Positions 1 to 12,878 are shown, counted from the stretch's first letter. The stretch is 64,000 nt of DNA from Arctopsyche grandis (GCF_051622035.1 NC_135362.1:16715501-16779500); one strand, 5' to 3'. Numbers and translations: made by a program. Notes: generated from the sequence alone by a model not told the origin.

Positions 1-473
1 ATCACAAAAATCGGATATAGAAAGTATGTAATTTATAATTTAAATATTGGATACAAACCAAATGTGGTGTGATGAAAGACTTTCTATTTCTAGATGTGAA
101 GAATTTTGGGAACCGCAGACAGACGCATTGGAAAGGCTTGTAGTGAACAGGGAAATACCTATAATCCATATACTACTATCAAATGATCCTGTAAATACTA
201 CAGAGCCAGGGTAATTTAGTGTTTCATTAAATTAAATTATATGCTCTCAGCGGTTTATTTATTGAATTATATATTTACAGATACCAATCGCTAAATTGTA
301 ATAATGCATTTTGGCAAACGAATGTTAGTACTAAAAAGAAACCCTATAAAAAGCAACCTAAGGTATCACCCGAAGAAATAGCTGCTATGGGTCTTCAAAC
401 TAATAGTACCAAGGGAAAGAAGAATTTGTCAAGATTTAATTCGAAAAAGAAACCATCAACAGACAAAAGCTAG
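1..473 (+). CDS. 3' coding end of an unrecognised gene (partial, three exons)
   Basis: Three exons read in one frame: 1-23, 94-210 and 281-473 (stop TAG 471-473). Both introns (24-93 and 211-280, 70 bp each) have GT-AG ends and the phases close, giving 111 codons including the stop. The visible peptide contains KCEEFWEPQTDALERLV, then IIHILLSND, GYQSLNCNNAFWQ, and ends in a strongly basic tail rich in Lys, Ser and Asn (KKKPYKKQPK, then KGKKN, then SKKKPSTDKS). The tail looks like a disordered, possibly nucleic-acid-binding or nuclear-targeting end. I do not recognise the family, and the upstream part lies outside the window. It is convergent with Mob4, whose stop is 1.9 kb away. Splice and phase agreement make a real gene very likely; the function is unknown. 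Confidence 0.75.
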
Positions 474-605
474 TGACATTTAATTTGAAACAAATCTATT
501 TGTATTTATTTATTTACATATCAATAATGACAGGAGCTTATAGTTCCTATTGAAATTGTACTTATTTTTTTTTTATTTATTGACCTTTGTGATGGTTTGC
601 TTTTA

Positions 606-611
606 AATAAA
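606..611 (+). other. polyadenylation signal AATAAA
   Basis: Exact AATAAA 133 bp after the stop codon of the plus-strand gene that ends at 473, in an AT-rich 3' flank. This is the expected place for the poly(A) signal of that gene. No direct evidence of the cleavage site. Confidence 0.5.
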
Positions 612-2339
612 AAAGACTAATGATGTCGCAATGGCGGAAATATTAATCATACAAGTCAGATCTGTACTTAAGTTTTGAAAGACTGATGGATTGTTCAAAA
701 ACTCTAGAATGATTCTTACAAGGTAAAATAATAACGACATTGAATTATACTATATGTTTATTTTTAAGTGAAAATACCATTAATTTCATCATATTTTCAC
801 ATTTTTTTGTTATATTGACAATGAAATTTCAGGATTGATGCAAAATGCAAAGCTTTTTACAGATTATAAAAATTTTAGATTCATTACAGGTATTCACTAC
901 ATATGCTATATAAATTGTTTCTGTTCATATGACACAAAGATTTTGTAATGTTGGGTGTGATTTTAATCGGTTTAAAACTAGTAAGAACAGAATTGCTCTG
1001 TTATAACTGCATTTACATACAATAATCCTCTTTACTTTTAAAATACTGCATCGAAGTTTTGACTTAGTTACAATTTGCTAGTACATATAAGTGTATCTGA
1101 ATGAAATTGTTATGTATTAAAACATTATCAGGGATAAAATTAAGTTAATATTCCTCTATTTACAAACCATGTAATTAATAATACAGTATGAGCAGTGTAA
1201 TCGACACATTCAAGTCAATGTTAATAATTGTGTTATATACTTGAATCAATAACATGGAAAAGTATGATTGTGGAGATACAAAGTTTAGTCCTAATTTATC
1301 ATCATAAATTTTACTCTTCATCATGTATGTTCTTAAAGTGAAAATGTCAGGATTATAGACAAAACATGGGTAAAAAATGTAAATAATTTAACTTAAAATA
1401 CATACAATATAGTGCACTGTCTACCATCGCTTGTATAGATACATATTAATTTTTAAACAGTTAAAAATTAGTAATATAATATATAGTGTATTAAGTTTTG
1501 CAATTCAGGTATAGACATTTTTAATGATATTCCCTGATGTTTCATAGTCATCGCAAAGTTTACTCGATATATATATATATTTAACATTTTCATCAAAAAT
1601 TCACATATTTTAGTATACAATATGAATACAGTACAAGCAAATAAAACAATTAGAATAAATACTTTCTTAAAATGTAATAAATACACTAAAATGAAAAGCG
1701 AAATCTTGATAAGGACAGTTTTTATAATTTCATTTATAGCTGGTTTTGTAATGATACATTTGAGTAAAATTTGTAAATATCATTTTTCTTCCATTTATTA
1801 ATTATTAATAAAATCATGGCTGTGACGTTTAATTTATAGGAAAAATCTATATAAAAAACATACACTGATGAAGGTCCCCAGAATAAATTATGAACTTCAG
1901 GATGCGATTTATAACAAAGTGATGATATAAATACATGTTCGCACTTATGTTATATTAGCTCATATGATCATATAATTATAACACATACCCCTAAAGCCAA
2001 TAATTTACCGGTGACCAGCACTGATATACATTAATAATAAACATTAATTAAAAAATTTAACTTAATGATATACACTGGAAGCGATAAAAAATAATTTATG
2101 ATAAATAACATGATCTTACAAATATTGTTCTTAATAAAAGTATTTATTTATTACCGAAAAATCGATATTCACACGAAATAATTAGCAAAACATAATGGGT
2201 GTAAGTATTTATTGGATAAGAGTGAGACGCAATTTCATTTGCATTATTATCATTTTGAGTAGCCCTGTCAAATGTGAATTTCCGGCAATGTAGAAGATTA
2301 CTTATTGGGCGCCGGAGTCACATTTGACACGGCCTCGTT
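612..2339. other. intergenic space between convergent genes
   Basis: AT-rich spacer between the unrecognised plus-strand gene and the 3' end of Mob4. It presumably contains both 3' UTRs. I see short simple repeats such as (TA)n near 1568, but no coding signal, RNA gene or transposon end. Confidence 0.4.
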
Positions 2340-3991
2340 TCATGCCTCCGAATCTTCAACTTCCGAGAAGAGTCCCGATTTCGGCATCGGAACGATGAGA
2401 TTCATGCTCAGCATCAGTTTGTACTTTTCAACAAAACAAGTGAATCTGCGACATAGGAATGTTTCACTTTCGAAAGCACAAAATATCTTGCGATGGTGGA
2501 AAAACGCATGTGAGAAGATTCTGTAGACTCGTCTACACACGGAGCCCAGTTTTGCAACCGAAGACTCTTTGATACTCACTCTGAAAAATGAACACACTTT
2601 AGAACAGTTTGGATTGCGAATAAAAATTTGTAACATTGGTGAAAAACGTGAACTGACCGACTAGGGAAATATTTATTACTGTTGAGTAAGCATGCTGCTC
2701 CATCCAGCGTATGTCTAGTGTAATCTATTGCGGGACATTCTTTGGGTGTTTTGTGTGCAGCACACAAGAATATCCATTGTTCGGTGGCTGTCATTTGTGT
2801 GCAAGTTTGTGGATGGCATTCCTCTTGCAACCGAACAGCTAAACCATTCAATTCCATACAAAATTGTCTATAATCAATGAACAACGAGAAATTAAATATT
2901 AGATTTGAAACACATCGGATTTAGGTGAAATTCAATAGACAATTTATATTATAATAACCTCAAATGTTCATATTTCCAAACGCCTTCATCCTGCGCATCT
3001 GGCATCGTCAATATAAATTCATAGTTTGATGGATCTCGTCTAATCGTCTGTTGTATGTATTGTTGTACTGCTAGAGTGCTGTCCATCTCTTCAAACGGTT
3101 CATCGGGCCAACGACAAAAGTCCTATAATCGTAATATTTCAAAGATTTTTTAAAAGCTTTTTACATATACATATGTACATATATAGATAGTATTTGATTT
3201 TGGTAAGAATTGTAAATAGGTTTTTGAGCTCTTTTTCCTATTATGCTGTACATTAATTAACATTAGAATAATATAATAATATGATTACTAACAAAATTAA
3301 ATTTAAATTGGAAAATAGAAAATGATCAGTAGATCAGTAGCTATTAAAATAGATGTAAGATGTAATGAAAAACATTTAAAAATCAAAAAATTCAAATTTC
3401 GTTTTGGAACATCTATTATAGATTATTCTGAAATAATACTGGTCTAAAAACTATTTAATAGCAAAAAAGTTATTCATACTATTATCAACATTCTGTTAGG
3501 CAAAACGATATTCGTTAATATGAGCGTCGAAGAACTTGGATTTAAAAGTTAAAATATAAGAATCTCATGACATTTAAGATGTCATATCATCGACAATGAT
3601 CCCATTCATCATATGTATTAATTTACCATCAGAGTTGGCATATTATTTTATTCAAAGTGCTCAATGACTATCACTTAATGTTTTGAACAAAATAGTAATG
3701 GTCGTGAAATTTTACGTTTGGTCATATGGTGAATAGTGAAAGAAAAATATTGTGAATTATAATAATAATAATGTAAATTAGACAAATGAATGGCAACACT
3801 ATGATTATTCAAACTGAACGAGTTTTCATTGATGAGGACGAGAATGTCAGTGCAGAAATGGGGTGGGGGGGGGGAGTAGGTATTAAGGACAGGAGGGGAG
3901 GGGAGGGGAGTGGAGTGGCGGTGCGGCAGACCTGAGCTTTGGTTCCCGTCCGATTGCGCCTGAAGATGGGTGCGCCATCGGCCATCTTCAT
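2340..3991 (-). CDS. Mob4: MOB-like protein phocein (Mob4), complete
   Basis: Complete minus-strand gene. Exons, 5' to 3': 3932-3991, 2959-3122, 2658-2867, 2340-2580; all introns are GT-AG and phases close to 224 codons plus stop, matching the usual length of about 225. The N-terminus [20 protein letters not shown] and the block [20 protein letters not shown] are near-identical to animal Mob4. The family's zinc-binding residues are visible as the two cysteines of ECHPQTC and the histidines of SHAFFHH. Mob4 is the MOB-family subunit of STRIPAK, the striatin-PP2A-kinase complex that opposes Hippo signalling and acts in endomembrane traffic and synapse organisation. The C-terminal tail (about 15 residues, ending EDSEA) diverges from vertebrates but keeps its acidic end. 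Intron 1 (809 bp) is by far the longest. The initiator is the first Met of the conserved N-terminus, just inside a GC-rich promoter-like region. Confidence 0.96.
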
Positions 3992-4260
3992 GTCCTCTAA
4001 TTAGCGAATGGGGATCCGCCGTCAGTGATCAGTGGCGATGGCGATGACGAGAAAGAGACGCGACGACAGCTCTCGGCTCTCCGTTTCCGTCCCTCTCACC
4101 CCGCCGAGCCCCTCCCCGCCACTACGCCCGGGCTGACATACCGCGCCGGCACCGGTTGGCTGCACTGCTCTCTCTCACGAGGCCCACACACGCTCGCCAT
4201 CACGACCATACTCCACCACCGGTCATATACGATCGATATTGTTTGATGGTGTGTCGCCTT
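3840..4260. promoter_or_regulatory. GC- and CpG-rich Mob4 promoter region
   Basis: An island of higher GC and many CpG dinucleotides in otherwise AT-rich DNA, covering Mob4 exon 1 and about 250 bp upstream. It includes a G-run at about 3860-3910 and the stretch 4040-4240. The position just upstream of a broadly expressed gene fits a TATA-less promoter; no TATA box is seen. Small open frames here are compositional and not treated as genes. Confidence 0.5.
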
Positions 4261-4507
4261 CGTGTCGCTCAAACTCTGTTACGTTTTTTGAAAGTAGCAT
4301 AGACGGGCAGATGACTCCGGTATGCAAGATTGGGTTAGGTGCTGAAATGTGGCTATAAATACTAATATAATATTCTAGATTTTATCGATTTCAAACATTT
4401 ATCTTCATGTGGATTTTCTGTTTCCTGTTATAACATTACTTCTGTCTACCTGGGAGGTTAATAATAATGAAAATTGTATAATTATGTAAAATTAAAATAG
4501 AAGAAAC

Positions 4508-5218
4508 CATGGGCGCCCGCAGGGAGGGCCAGGGGGGGGGACTTGCCCCCCCCTGGATTGATTGAAAATAGTCAAATATTTAGTTGTATGAGCTACATAC
4601 ATCTTCCAGAAGTCCAACTGAAAGTTCAAAACCTGCTCAGTGTAGTAAAACTTCACCGAGGTGATTCCGATCACTATTTCAGGGATATTTTTGAGAAAAC
4701 AGTACAACTCGCACAGAAAGTGGATATTGAACTGATTATCCCAAGACAGTGTGGAAGACAAAAGCATCGAAGTAATCCGGGAACCATAAGTGTTGAAGAG
4801 TACTTCAGACAAAAAGTTTACATTCCATACTTAGATTCTCTAATTAACTCAATGGAGAGTCGATTTTGTGAAGCCAACAGTGCACAATTTAACGTTGCTA
4901 CATCCTTCGAAATTGTGCAAGCTGAATCGTCAACAGTTTAAGGATATAATGTCTACTATTAATCAGGTATACCACATTGATAATTTTGAAACTGAAGCCT
5001 TGAGTTGGTTTGATTTTTGGAAAACGCGAGAATACAAAAGTAGCCAAGATTTCATCGACTTGTTACCTTTTACAAAGTTTTATCCGAGTGTCAGGTATGC
5101 CTTACTAGTTTTAACGTTACGTTCACCATAAAAATACGCTACAGTAAATTAAAACTACATTAAAACATTACTAAAAATATTTTGCCCCCCCTGAGATAAT
5201 TTTCTGCGGGCACCCATG
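4508..5218 (+). mobile_element. hAT transposon copy, internally deleted, exact 8-bp TSD
   Basis: Flanked by the perfect 8-bp direct repeat GAAGAAAC (4500-4507 and 5219-5226). Terminal inverted repeats are CATGGGCGCCCGCAG at the left and, reverse-complemented, CATGGGTGCCCGCAG at the right. Inside are two frame-shifted pieces of a transposase of the zinc-finger MYM/52-kDa-repressor type of hAT protein: 4564-4939 (for example HRGDSDHYFRDIFEK) and about 4930-5131 (for example FYPSVRYALLVLT, normally just before the C-terminal dimerisation region, which is missing). The 711-bp copy cannot encode a full transposase and is non-autonomous. The perfect TSD suggests a fairly recent insertion in the Mob4 upstream region. 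Confidence 0.92.
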
Positions 5219-5306
5219 GAAGAAACTAAAATATATTTATACTAATAAAAATCTGTTCTAAATAATAAATGGCAAGGGTGCCAAAACCGGTCGATCGTGA
5301 CCGACT

Positions 5307-5654
5307 CAGAGAAATGTTATAATAATAGAAGTGGCTTTAGGCGTTATATTGTTGTCAAGTGGCGATTGTCCACAGACATTCCTAAATAATGTTAGCATCA
5401 GTGGTATTTGATGCTTGGTGCACCGATAAAAACTTCTCTGTTTGTTTATATTACTCGCAATATGGGCAAGCATCGTTAAAAATTGCACAATGCATTAAAA
5501 AAAAAACACAATAAACAACATGGGATACATTTTTATAAGTAAATTGATTTGATTGTATTCCGTGCGCTGTAGCGTAGTTATGGAGACGTACCGCGTAATA
5601 TTGACACAATTTATTTATTCGAAAGGGCACTTCTATTATTATAACATTTCTCTG
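5307..5654. mobile_element. non-autonomous hAT-like MITE
   Basis: Ends are a perfect inverted repeat of about 27 bp beginning CAGAGAAATGTTATAATAAT. The flanks GACCGACT (5299-5306) and GACTGACT (5655-5662) agree at 7 of 8 bases, as expected for an aged hAT target duplication. The interior has no transposase frame. A second copy of the right two thirds lies at 23188-23436, which confirms a dispersed family. Confidence 0.85.
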
Positions 5655-5662
5655 GACTGACT

Positions 5663-8600
5663 GTTCGATCGCGAAACAACATTTGGTCGATTTCAATATT
5701 ACTATTGTTAATTTTGAAAATAGTAATTATTTCCATATTTAAAAAAAAATATGTTAAAAAAAATTAATTCTATCGTATGTAAAGCGCTTCAGAGAAGACA
5801 ATTTAAAATTCTTTTTGAAAAATTTGAGACAAAACACAAAGAATTAAGGGGTTGAACAAAATACATGTTCTTGTTGGATAGGTTTACTACTAGTAGCCTG
5901 TGTGCACATAATTGGAATTAATAATTTATGAATAATTTAAAATTTCTTTAGAAAAAAAATTCTTCAGTAGAAACAAAGTTAAGGGTAAACATTTTCGTAG
6001 TCACACAACAAATTAACATAAGAAAAACAGAGAACTTAAATAATTAATTGTAAATAATTAACTGTAAGTAATGAATTTCAAAATTAATAAGATTATTAAA
6101 AAAATATTGCTCCCCTTGCTTGCTCATGTATATTATAAAAAATATCAAGGTTATGGTCGCTCGCTAATTGATTAAATGTTTTATTTGCTCGCCACAGAAA
6201 AGAGTTCTGTCTGTAATTTGTGCTCGCACGCGGAATTGAAATTGGGGCATAGGTACGCGATGATCTGCTCAGAATTTTAAAAGATAATTTAGATAGGAGT
6301 AACGGACTATCAATTTGTATATAGATTTAAAATTTTCAATGGTTTATTTGAAATGTCAAGATTTTCGATTTTTTAGTTTAGGTTTTAAGTGTTTATCAAT
6401 TCATATTATAACTAAAAATATGTAGCTATATACATATACACATACATATTATACTACATGTATCATTTTCAGTAATTTTTTAATAATTTAATTACGTTTT
6501 CAGTAATTTTATATTTGATTATTGCTGCCATAAAAATTTATGTCAAAAATATTCAAGAAATATTTACTTTATGAACGTGAAAATTCAACTTGATCATAGA
6601 ATAATTTAAGAGTACTTTTACAAATTTTAGTGAAAACTGTCACAATTTGATTAAAATCTGTTTTTTTTTTATTTAAATCTGAAATCTTAAATTTGATAAA
6701 AATGTGGTATAAATAAAAAAACCTAATGAGTCATCATGTCATAGGGCAAATTAGTCATGATTCATAATTTACCCTATGCTTGTCACGTTCCATTTCACCA
6801 GTATGTACTTATGTACCTTGCGAAACGAATATTGTGACTAATAATTTTTTACTTACATTTAAGAACCGCGTCAGTCAGTTTAAATTTAAAAAAAAGATGC
6901 ACATATTTAGATGAAAAATATAATGCAATGAAAGAAATGAGAAACAACATAAATAATAATTTCTATTTCGATTTATTCAAAAGACAATTTTTTTCTACTA
7001 TTAGCACTTTGCACACACTAAATATATGCATATGTATGTATGTATTAATATGTAGTTGAAGCGTGTTCAAAAAATTCAATACATTTGTGTCTCATAAATT
7101 ATTGCGATATAGAATTTTCGTAAAAGGCATCAAACACGCCCCTTGCACTACTGAGCACGCATTTTTATCATAAGTTACAATTTTTCAATAAATCATATTT
7201 CATATTCAGAAAAATATGACGCCATTGTGGTACATAATCTATTTAACATCAAAATACTCTTCTCAATAAAACTTTCATCGACCACGTTTTTATTTGTATG
7301 AAATATGAGAGGTTGTGTATTATAATACTTTTGGACATAATAACATTATAACTTTTGGTGACTATCGTAACGCTGTTAGATAGTCACCAAAAGTTTCACT
7401 AACTTTGTGAAATTTGTGTCCTCAAGGATTAGAGATAGTGGTGTTATATTGTTATACTTATAATTTGAATTGATATGAACATTATTATTATACATATATA
7501 CTGGCTTAATTCATTTTTGTATGTTATAAGCATTATTAATATACATTGTATTAATAAATAAATTTAAACGTGGACCATGATGTTTTGGTGTAACATTGTT
7601 TTTCATTGAAATTATTTTTTTTAATATGAAAATCGATCAAAAAACTCTATTTTAACGCTAGTTTACTTGAAAATATGCAATTTGAATTGAGATTAGATCT
7701 GGATGGGAGATAATATGCTTTAAAGTGAAATTTGTAACTCGAAGTTGCGCAACGCCTTTGCGAATCCCGCGAGATTACAACAAACGTTGAGCAAAAGAAA
7801 CAGCACAGCGTCTCTCGATTATGGCGTGTAATTTCCGCTACATTAAATATTTAATTCTCATTATTAACCCAGTCGGTTCAACGCACTCGCTACGCCAATT
7901 AATGGTTAATTACTAATCCAAATTTTACGGCGAACAGATTTTCAACGGAGGAAATTAGAAACTGATTTTGTTCGTTCTTTTGCGAAACGAAATTGGTAAA
8001 ATTGATAGTAATCAATTAATTTTATTAAATTGTTCAATTAATTTATAAAAAATGTGCAAACAAACAGCAAAACGGGGCGTGGTAGAACAATCTTCGTTAC
8101 GAAAGGGTTGAGCGAAATGAATTTAAATTTACTGATTTGTCGTAGACACCTCTACGAGGCGTAGCAATTTGCTTTCGTAACTTGGCTTCAGGCCGCTCCA
8201 GTTAATTATATAATTATTCCATTAATTATTCACCACATATAATGGACGAAGTACTTACTCCACCGTCTTTGTTAAAATTTGACCTAGATGTAATAAGTTT
8301 TTCACTGAGGGGTAAAATTTGATTTGAATTTAAAGCCAAAGGGTATTGTTAAATGTATGTAAAACTACAGGGTATTGTGCATGTTTTGCCATGTCTTTAA
8401 TCATATTAGTCATATTATTTTTTTAAATTTCAGAAAGAAAAACATAATTCAGTAGGCTAACTGTCAACTCATCAAATATTGGATTGTTCATTAACGATTC
8501 TCTAGGCGTAACTTGAATTTAACTGGTGTTAAAAACAAGATATTTATATGTAAAATATGTCTAGAGCAACAATACGTACTAGGATCTTTGGAAACTCTCC

Positions 8601-8879
8601 GAAGCGTATAAGGATTTATGTCGAGAAGTCTAGAAAGATCAAACGCAAAGTTAAAGAGTGCAAGCTGACGGAGTTTGCACTGTGAAACTGCACTAGTTAA
8701 AGGAATAGTGGAAAATGAGTAAATTACGTATCTTAAATGTTTAATTTAATTTCGATGTTAACTGTCAAAATTTTGCTATATGTATTCCAATTCAGTGGAT
8801 TTAACAGTAGGTTAATTCCAGATCTCGATTCCCATTCGTCAGTAAGCAGTTTTAAAATCCTAACATACATTTTTTTTTA
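5663..8879. other. intergenic stretch without recognised genes
   Basis: AT-rich DNA. I see one strong hairpin (7350-7395) and a stretch of more balanced composition at about 7740-8220 that contains several TAAT homeodomain-type cores and no repeat-family similarity to the rest of the window. That block could be a cis-regulatory or conserved non-coding element, but nothing in one sequence proves it. Confidence 0.3.
7350..7395. repeat. perfect inverted repeat, stem 17, loop 12
   Basis: The arm ACTTTTGGTGACTATC (7351-7366) is followed after 12 bases by its exact reverse complement (7379-7394); one more A-T pair extends the stem at 7350/7395. It stands alone in non-repetitive AT-rich DNA. Too short for a typical animal miRNA precursor; it could be a remnant of a foldback element. 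Confidence 0.7.
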
Positions 8880-9370
8880 ATCTATACCAGGAAGACCTAA
8901 CAGGTTACCCCAATGCGCCTTCCTGACCAGAAACATTGCACATTTGATACAAGTTAATTGATATGAGTAAATTCGTATGAGTAAATTCATATCAATTAAT
9001 ACCCAACAGAGACATCTATGGTCAAATTTGTAAATATATAGCATTTTTAAACAATTCAGCGAAATTCAGTATATACATATCAATAAGCATTAACAAATAC
9101 ATAAATGGTCAGATTTGTAAATTTTGCAGCATTTTATACAATTCAGCGAAATTCGAGATTGATGAAAACTCGATTTGCGAGAAAATAGGTAAGGTTGCCA
9201 ATTTGTTAGAACCGTTTCAATGAAAATCAGTTAAATTGGCAAACTCTGATAGGAAACGATCGACCTGGAGTCACAAATCCAAGGTATGGCCAGAAGAAAC
9301 CAGTGGGATATGAACCCGTTACCATTTTGTTTTAAAAGCATTATATGTTAACCATTAGTATATTCTACAT
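8880..9370 (-). mobile_element. tRNA-derived SINE, minus strand
   Basis: Read on the minus strand it has a tRNA-like head with a B-box-like GGGTTCATATCC (near 9308-9325), a shared body with CGATCGTTTCCTATCAGAG and ACGGTTC-like blocks (about 9195-9275), and a 3' stem-loop (8887-8931) with stem CAGGAAG/CTTCCTG around a GCGCATTGGGGTAACCTGTTA loop, then an AT-rich tail. The same order occurs in at least six other copies in this window. Confidence 0.75.
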
Positions 9371-9382
9371 ACTTACAAATCA

Positions 9383-9700
9383 TCATCATTCACAGCCATT
9401 CGCCATCCACTGTTAGATGAAAGCTCGCATTCGTCTCTGTTTTGGGCCACACTAATCTATCTCATCCCTCACATTTTTCGTATTTCATCCACCCATTTTC
9501 CCTGCAGTCTTCATTGTACCCTTTTACATTTCTTAGAGTACCATTCGAGTACTTCTTTCATCTATCTACGTGATCCGTCCATTGACATTTCAATAACTCT
9601 CACCATTACATCAACCACCTTTTTCGTACTTTTAACCCATGTATTTTGTTTTCTATCTCTGCTCGTTAAGCATACAACGTTCCATACTTCTTTGAGTTAA
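9383..9700 (-). mobile_element. LINE reverse-transcriptase 3' fragment (decayed)
   Basis: The minus strand carries broken frames related to the C-terminus of non-LTR retrotransposon polymerases. Its run of GVAQNRDEW-like codons followed by QQWMANGC matches the fragments at 20690-20935 and 30310-30625. Several stops and frameshifts are present. It is a dead 5'-truncated copy. Confidence 0.6.
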
Positions 9701-11095
9701 TCGGTTTTGGATGTTTCAATTTATTTAAAAAAATTAAGCTTGAGATTATGCCACGATTTATTTCGAAATACAAAATGTAGTAGTTAAAATAAAAGCGCGC
9801 AAGTTTTTGCTAGAAATGAATTGAATCAATATCGGAACAATGAGAAGAGAAGAATCGCCTCGTTTGCGATTTAAAGCATGTAAATTGGCGGCAAATTTGC
9901 GACGACCGAAGCAAAATGTCTACGGAATGAAAAGGTGCCATTAATCTCGAACGTGTAACAAAGCCGAATGCGAAATGACTCGATTTTTAATAATTCAAAA
10001 ACTTCTTCAAGTGAGATATTAATACTAAAGCAGTTGGTGATATGAAAAATTTCAAACAATTCATACTTATAAAAAAAGTATACAGTTCGCATAATAAGAA
10101 CGAGTCTTTATTATGATAGATTATGAAGATCGAGTGTCTGCTGAGGAAGAAATTTGCGCAAAATGAAAAAAAGAGCGTTCTATATATTATACGTTAAAAA
10201 GTAATAACGACAAGGTATAGACATAGAAATTCTTAAACGAAAAAAAATATTAAGAGTAATATAAATAAAATTCCTGAGGGCAAAGCATGATGTTCAAATG
10301 TAACATGAGAAATACATTTATTAGAAAAAATATATACACAGTATAATATATTTTAAAAATGTACATATATATATACGCGTGTCCATAAAAACTATATCTA
10401 TCTACATAAATATGTACATATTATATAATATTTTTATGCTTAAATAATAACCGAGAGAGACTTGAGTTTTCATTTGTGATCTTTCTCATAAATATTTCAG
10501 TATTCCCATTCGGAATTTTCACAAATAGTAAATATATTTTTATATACGGGAATCGGAAATCAAAGTGGAAATAGAAAGCGGAAATTGTCGATTTGCTGTA
10601 TATATGTAGGGCCTATATTATAGGCCCTATATATACATACATATATGTGTAATATACATATATTAAACCCAATAAATCACTGATATTACACAATTAGAGC
10701 AAATCAAAATGAGGATTTCAGTATGATATATGTATATTTCTATATGCATTTTCAATTAAACTTTACCATTTTTGGCAAGAATTTGAACTTGATTACTTTT
10801 TTTTAATCTTTCAGTCAGTCTTTCATTCGTTTTAATTCCAATCCTCTAAATTCAATTCGTCTAGATCAAAAGTTAATCAAGAAACGGTAGAAAATTTTCT
10901 ACATTTCCGGTTAAAGTAAGCAGCTATCGAAAATTCTTACAAAGTGGAAAGACTTCTATACCCATCTCAAAGAGTTGACTTCGATTTGAACACATCCTTA
11001 TTATTTATTAATGAAAAATATTTAAGCGAAACCCTTCAGGTCAAATATTAAGTTCGGCGAATGTGTTCGTCATAATAGTAATATAATATAAGGAT
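9701..11095. other. gene-free stretch with a 23-bp palindrome
   Basis: AT-rich DNA without recognised coding capacity. It contains a near-perfect palindrome at 10607-10629 (TAGGGCCTATA, one base, TATAGGCCCTA) inside TATATA-rich flanks. No transposon ends were recognised. Confidence 0.35.
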
Positions 11096-11763
11096 CTTGA
11101 ACATCCTGGAGTTCATATCTTGACTACGAAGTTCATATATGACATTCAGTAGAAAATGTTTGAGCACTGGCTAACAACCAGTACGTTAGATGATATTGAA
11201 TACTAAGTTTTCCAGAAAACTGCTTTATTACATCCTTAAATCAACAAGGTATTCTTTTTAAGACCCCCACATCTCAATAATCACCTCTATACTGGACTGG
11301 AGTTCATAATCTCACACTGTATCTTGAACATCCTGGAATTCATATCTTGACTACAAAGTTCATACATACATACATATATGAAATTCAATAGAACATATTT
11401 GCTCACCGGCTAAAAACCAGTGCTCTCGATGATACACCTACCTACCTACATATGTACATATACCTATGAGTATATGTACATATGTAGGTACTAATTTTTC
11501 CAGGAAACTGCACGACTACTTCCTCAGATCAACAAGGTATGAAAGACTTTTCGTCTCAATATTGACCTCACTTTTACATAAAATAGATATTGGTATTGGG
11601 AGTTCAATTCAATATATGGGAGTTCAATACAATACAATTCAAAATAGTTCAATATTGGGAGTTCACTGTATCTTAAACATCCTGTAATTCATATATTGAC
11701 TATGAAGTTCATTTATGATTTATGATTCGGTAAAAAATGCAAGTTTGTGGACTGGCTGAAAAT

Positions 11764-12878
11764 CAGGGCTGTGGAGTGGGAGCATAAAAAATTCAATCGA
11801 CTCCGATTCCTTTTTACTAATTATTGTTTTATTTAACTAATGGTATTTCGGTATGTGTCAACTAAAATCACCAATTTAATGGATTTGAATCAAGTAATTA
11901 ATTGAAATGTAATAATTTCTTTATAAAAATCATGAATTTCAATTACATTATAAATAATATCGTTGAATTTTGATTTGTTGTGGCCAAAACCGATTATTTC
12001 TAATATTTATTTTTATTTTAATTAAATTGATTTGTTTGTGTATGAAATTCATACACATCTAATATATAATTTCGAAAGAGACTTTGTATGTACATAACTA
12101 TGTAAGTTGTAAGGTTTGGTTCGTAGCATCTGTGACGTTATTGAAAAAATCAAGTTTTCTATGACGACGAAATCGATATTGAGTCTGTTTTCGATTTTGA
12201 TTTCGATTCCTGTTTCAGTTCCGATTTCCGATTCCTTTTTCCGTTCCGGTTCCCGATTTCTGTTTCAGTTCCGGTTCCGGACTCCTGTTTCAGTTCCGGA
12301 TTCCAATTCCTGTTTCAGGTATGGATCCCGATTCATTTTTCAGTTCCGGATCTCGATTCTATTTTCAGTTCCGTTTTCCGATTTCTAATTCTGATTTCAG
12401 TTTCATTTTTCGGTTCCAATTTCACCTCCGATTCCCTCATATATAAAAAATCCATTCGTTACTGATTGGCTATCGTTAAATATTATTTTATTTCGATTCA
12501 AATAATTTAAATACAAAAACAAATTAATGATTACTATAAGATTAATGTTTAGTATAAGAAAAGCCGCCTAAACCATGTTTAGGCGGTTTATATTGAAAAT
12601 ATAGATCGAAGCCGTGTAAAACCATTAGTTTTTATTTATGTATTACCATTACCAATAATTCAATAAATTGGGCTACATATAAATTTTTATTGATTTTTTT
12701 CAATCTTTTAATTTTTTATATTTGGAATATATATGTTATTTTCATTACTAATAATTTCACACGTTGGTAAGGAAAATCGATCGTATTAAAATCGTTTAAA
12801 TTGGAGTCGGAGTAGAAGTCGGAATCGGAGTCGGAGTCGAATCGTAATAAAAAGTCGGAGTCGGAGTCCACAGCCCTG
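11764..12878. mobile_element. hAT element with CAGGGCTGTGGA ends
   Basis: The left end CAGGGCTGTGGAGT and, reverse-complemented, the right end CAGGGCTGTGGACT are inverted repeats continuing into ACTCCGA-rich subterminal DNA. Flanks CTGAAAAT (11756-11763) and CTAAAAAT (12879-12886) match at 7 of 8 bases, a typical hAT target duplication. The right subterminal zone (about 12798-12866) is a GGAGTC hexamer-like array. There is no transposase frame. A Helitron (12058-12629) is nested inside. Confidence 0.85.
12058..12629 (+). mobile_element. non-autonomous Helitron nested in the hAT element
   Basis: Starts with TCTAATATATAATTTCG after an A, the 5' end shared by seven other copies here. It ends with a degenerate GATCGAAGCCGTGTAAAACC then ATTAGT, a mutated form of the usual CTAGT. 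The interior (12180-12430) is a loose minisatellite of TTCCGATTCCTGTTTCAG-like units, giving a repetitive Phe-Arg-Ser frame that is not a gene. A related interior occurs in the copy at 52426-52924. Confidence 0.7.

Noticed and set aside
4025-4246. 73-codon frame upstream of Mob4
   Set aside because: Lies in the GC-rich promoter; composition alone explains it.
7350-7395. microRNA precursor
   Set aside because: A stem of 17 bp is too short for a typical animal precursor.
12116-12388. 90-codon Phe/Ser/Arg repeat frame
   Set aside because: It is the TTCCGATTCCTGTTTCAG-like minisatellite inside a Helitron; a related frame at 52512-52822 has the same cause.
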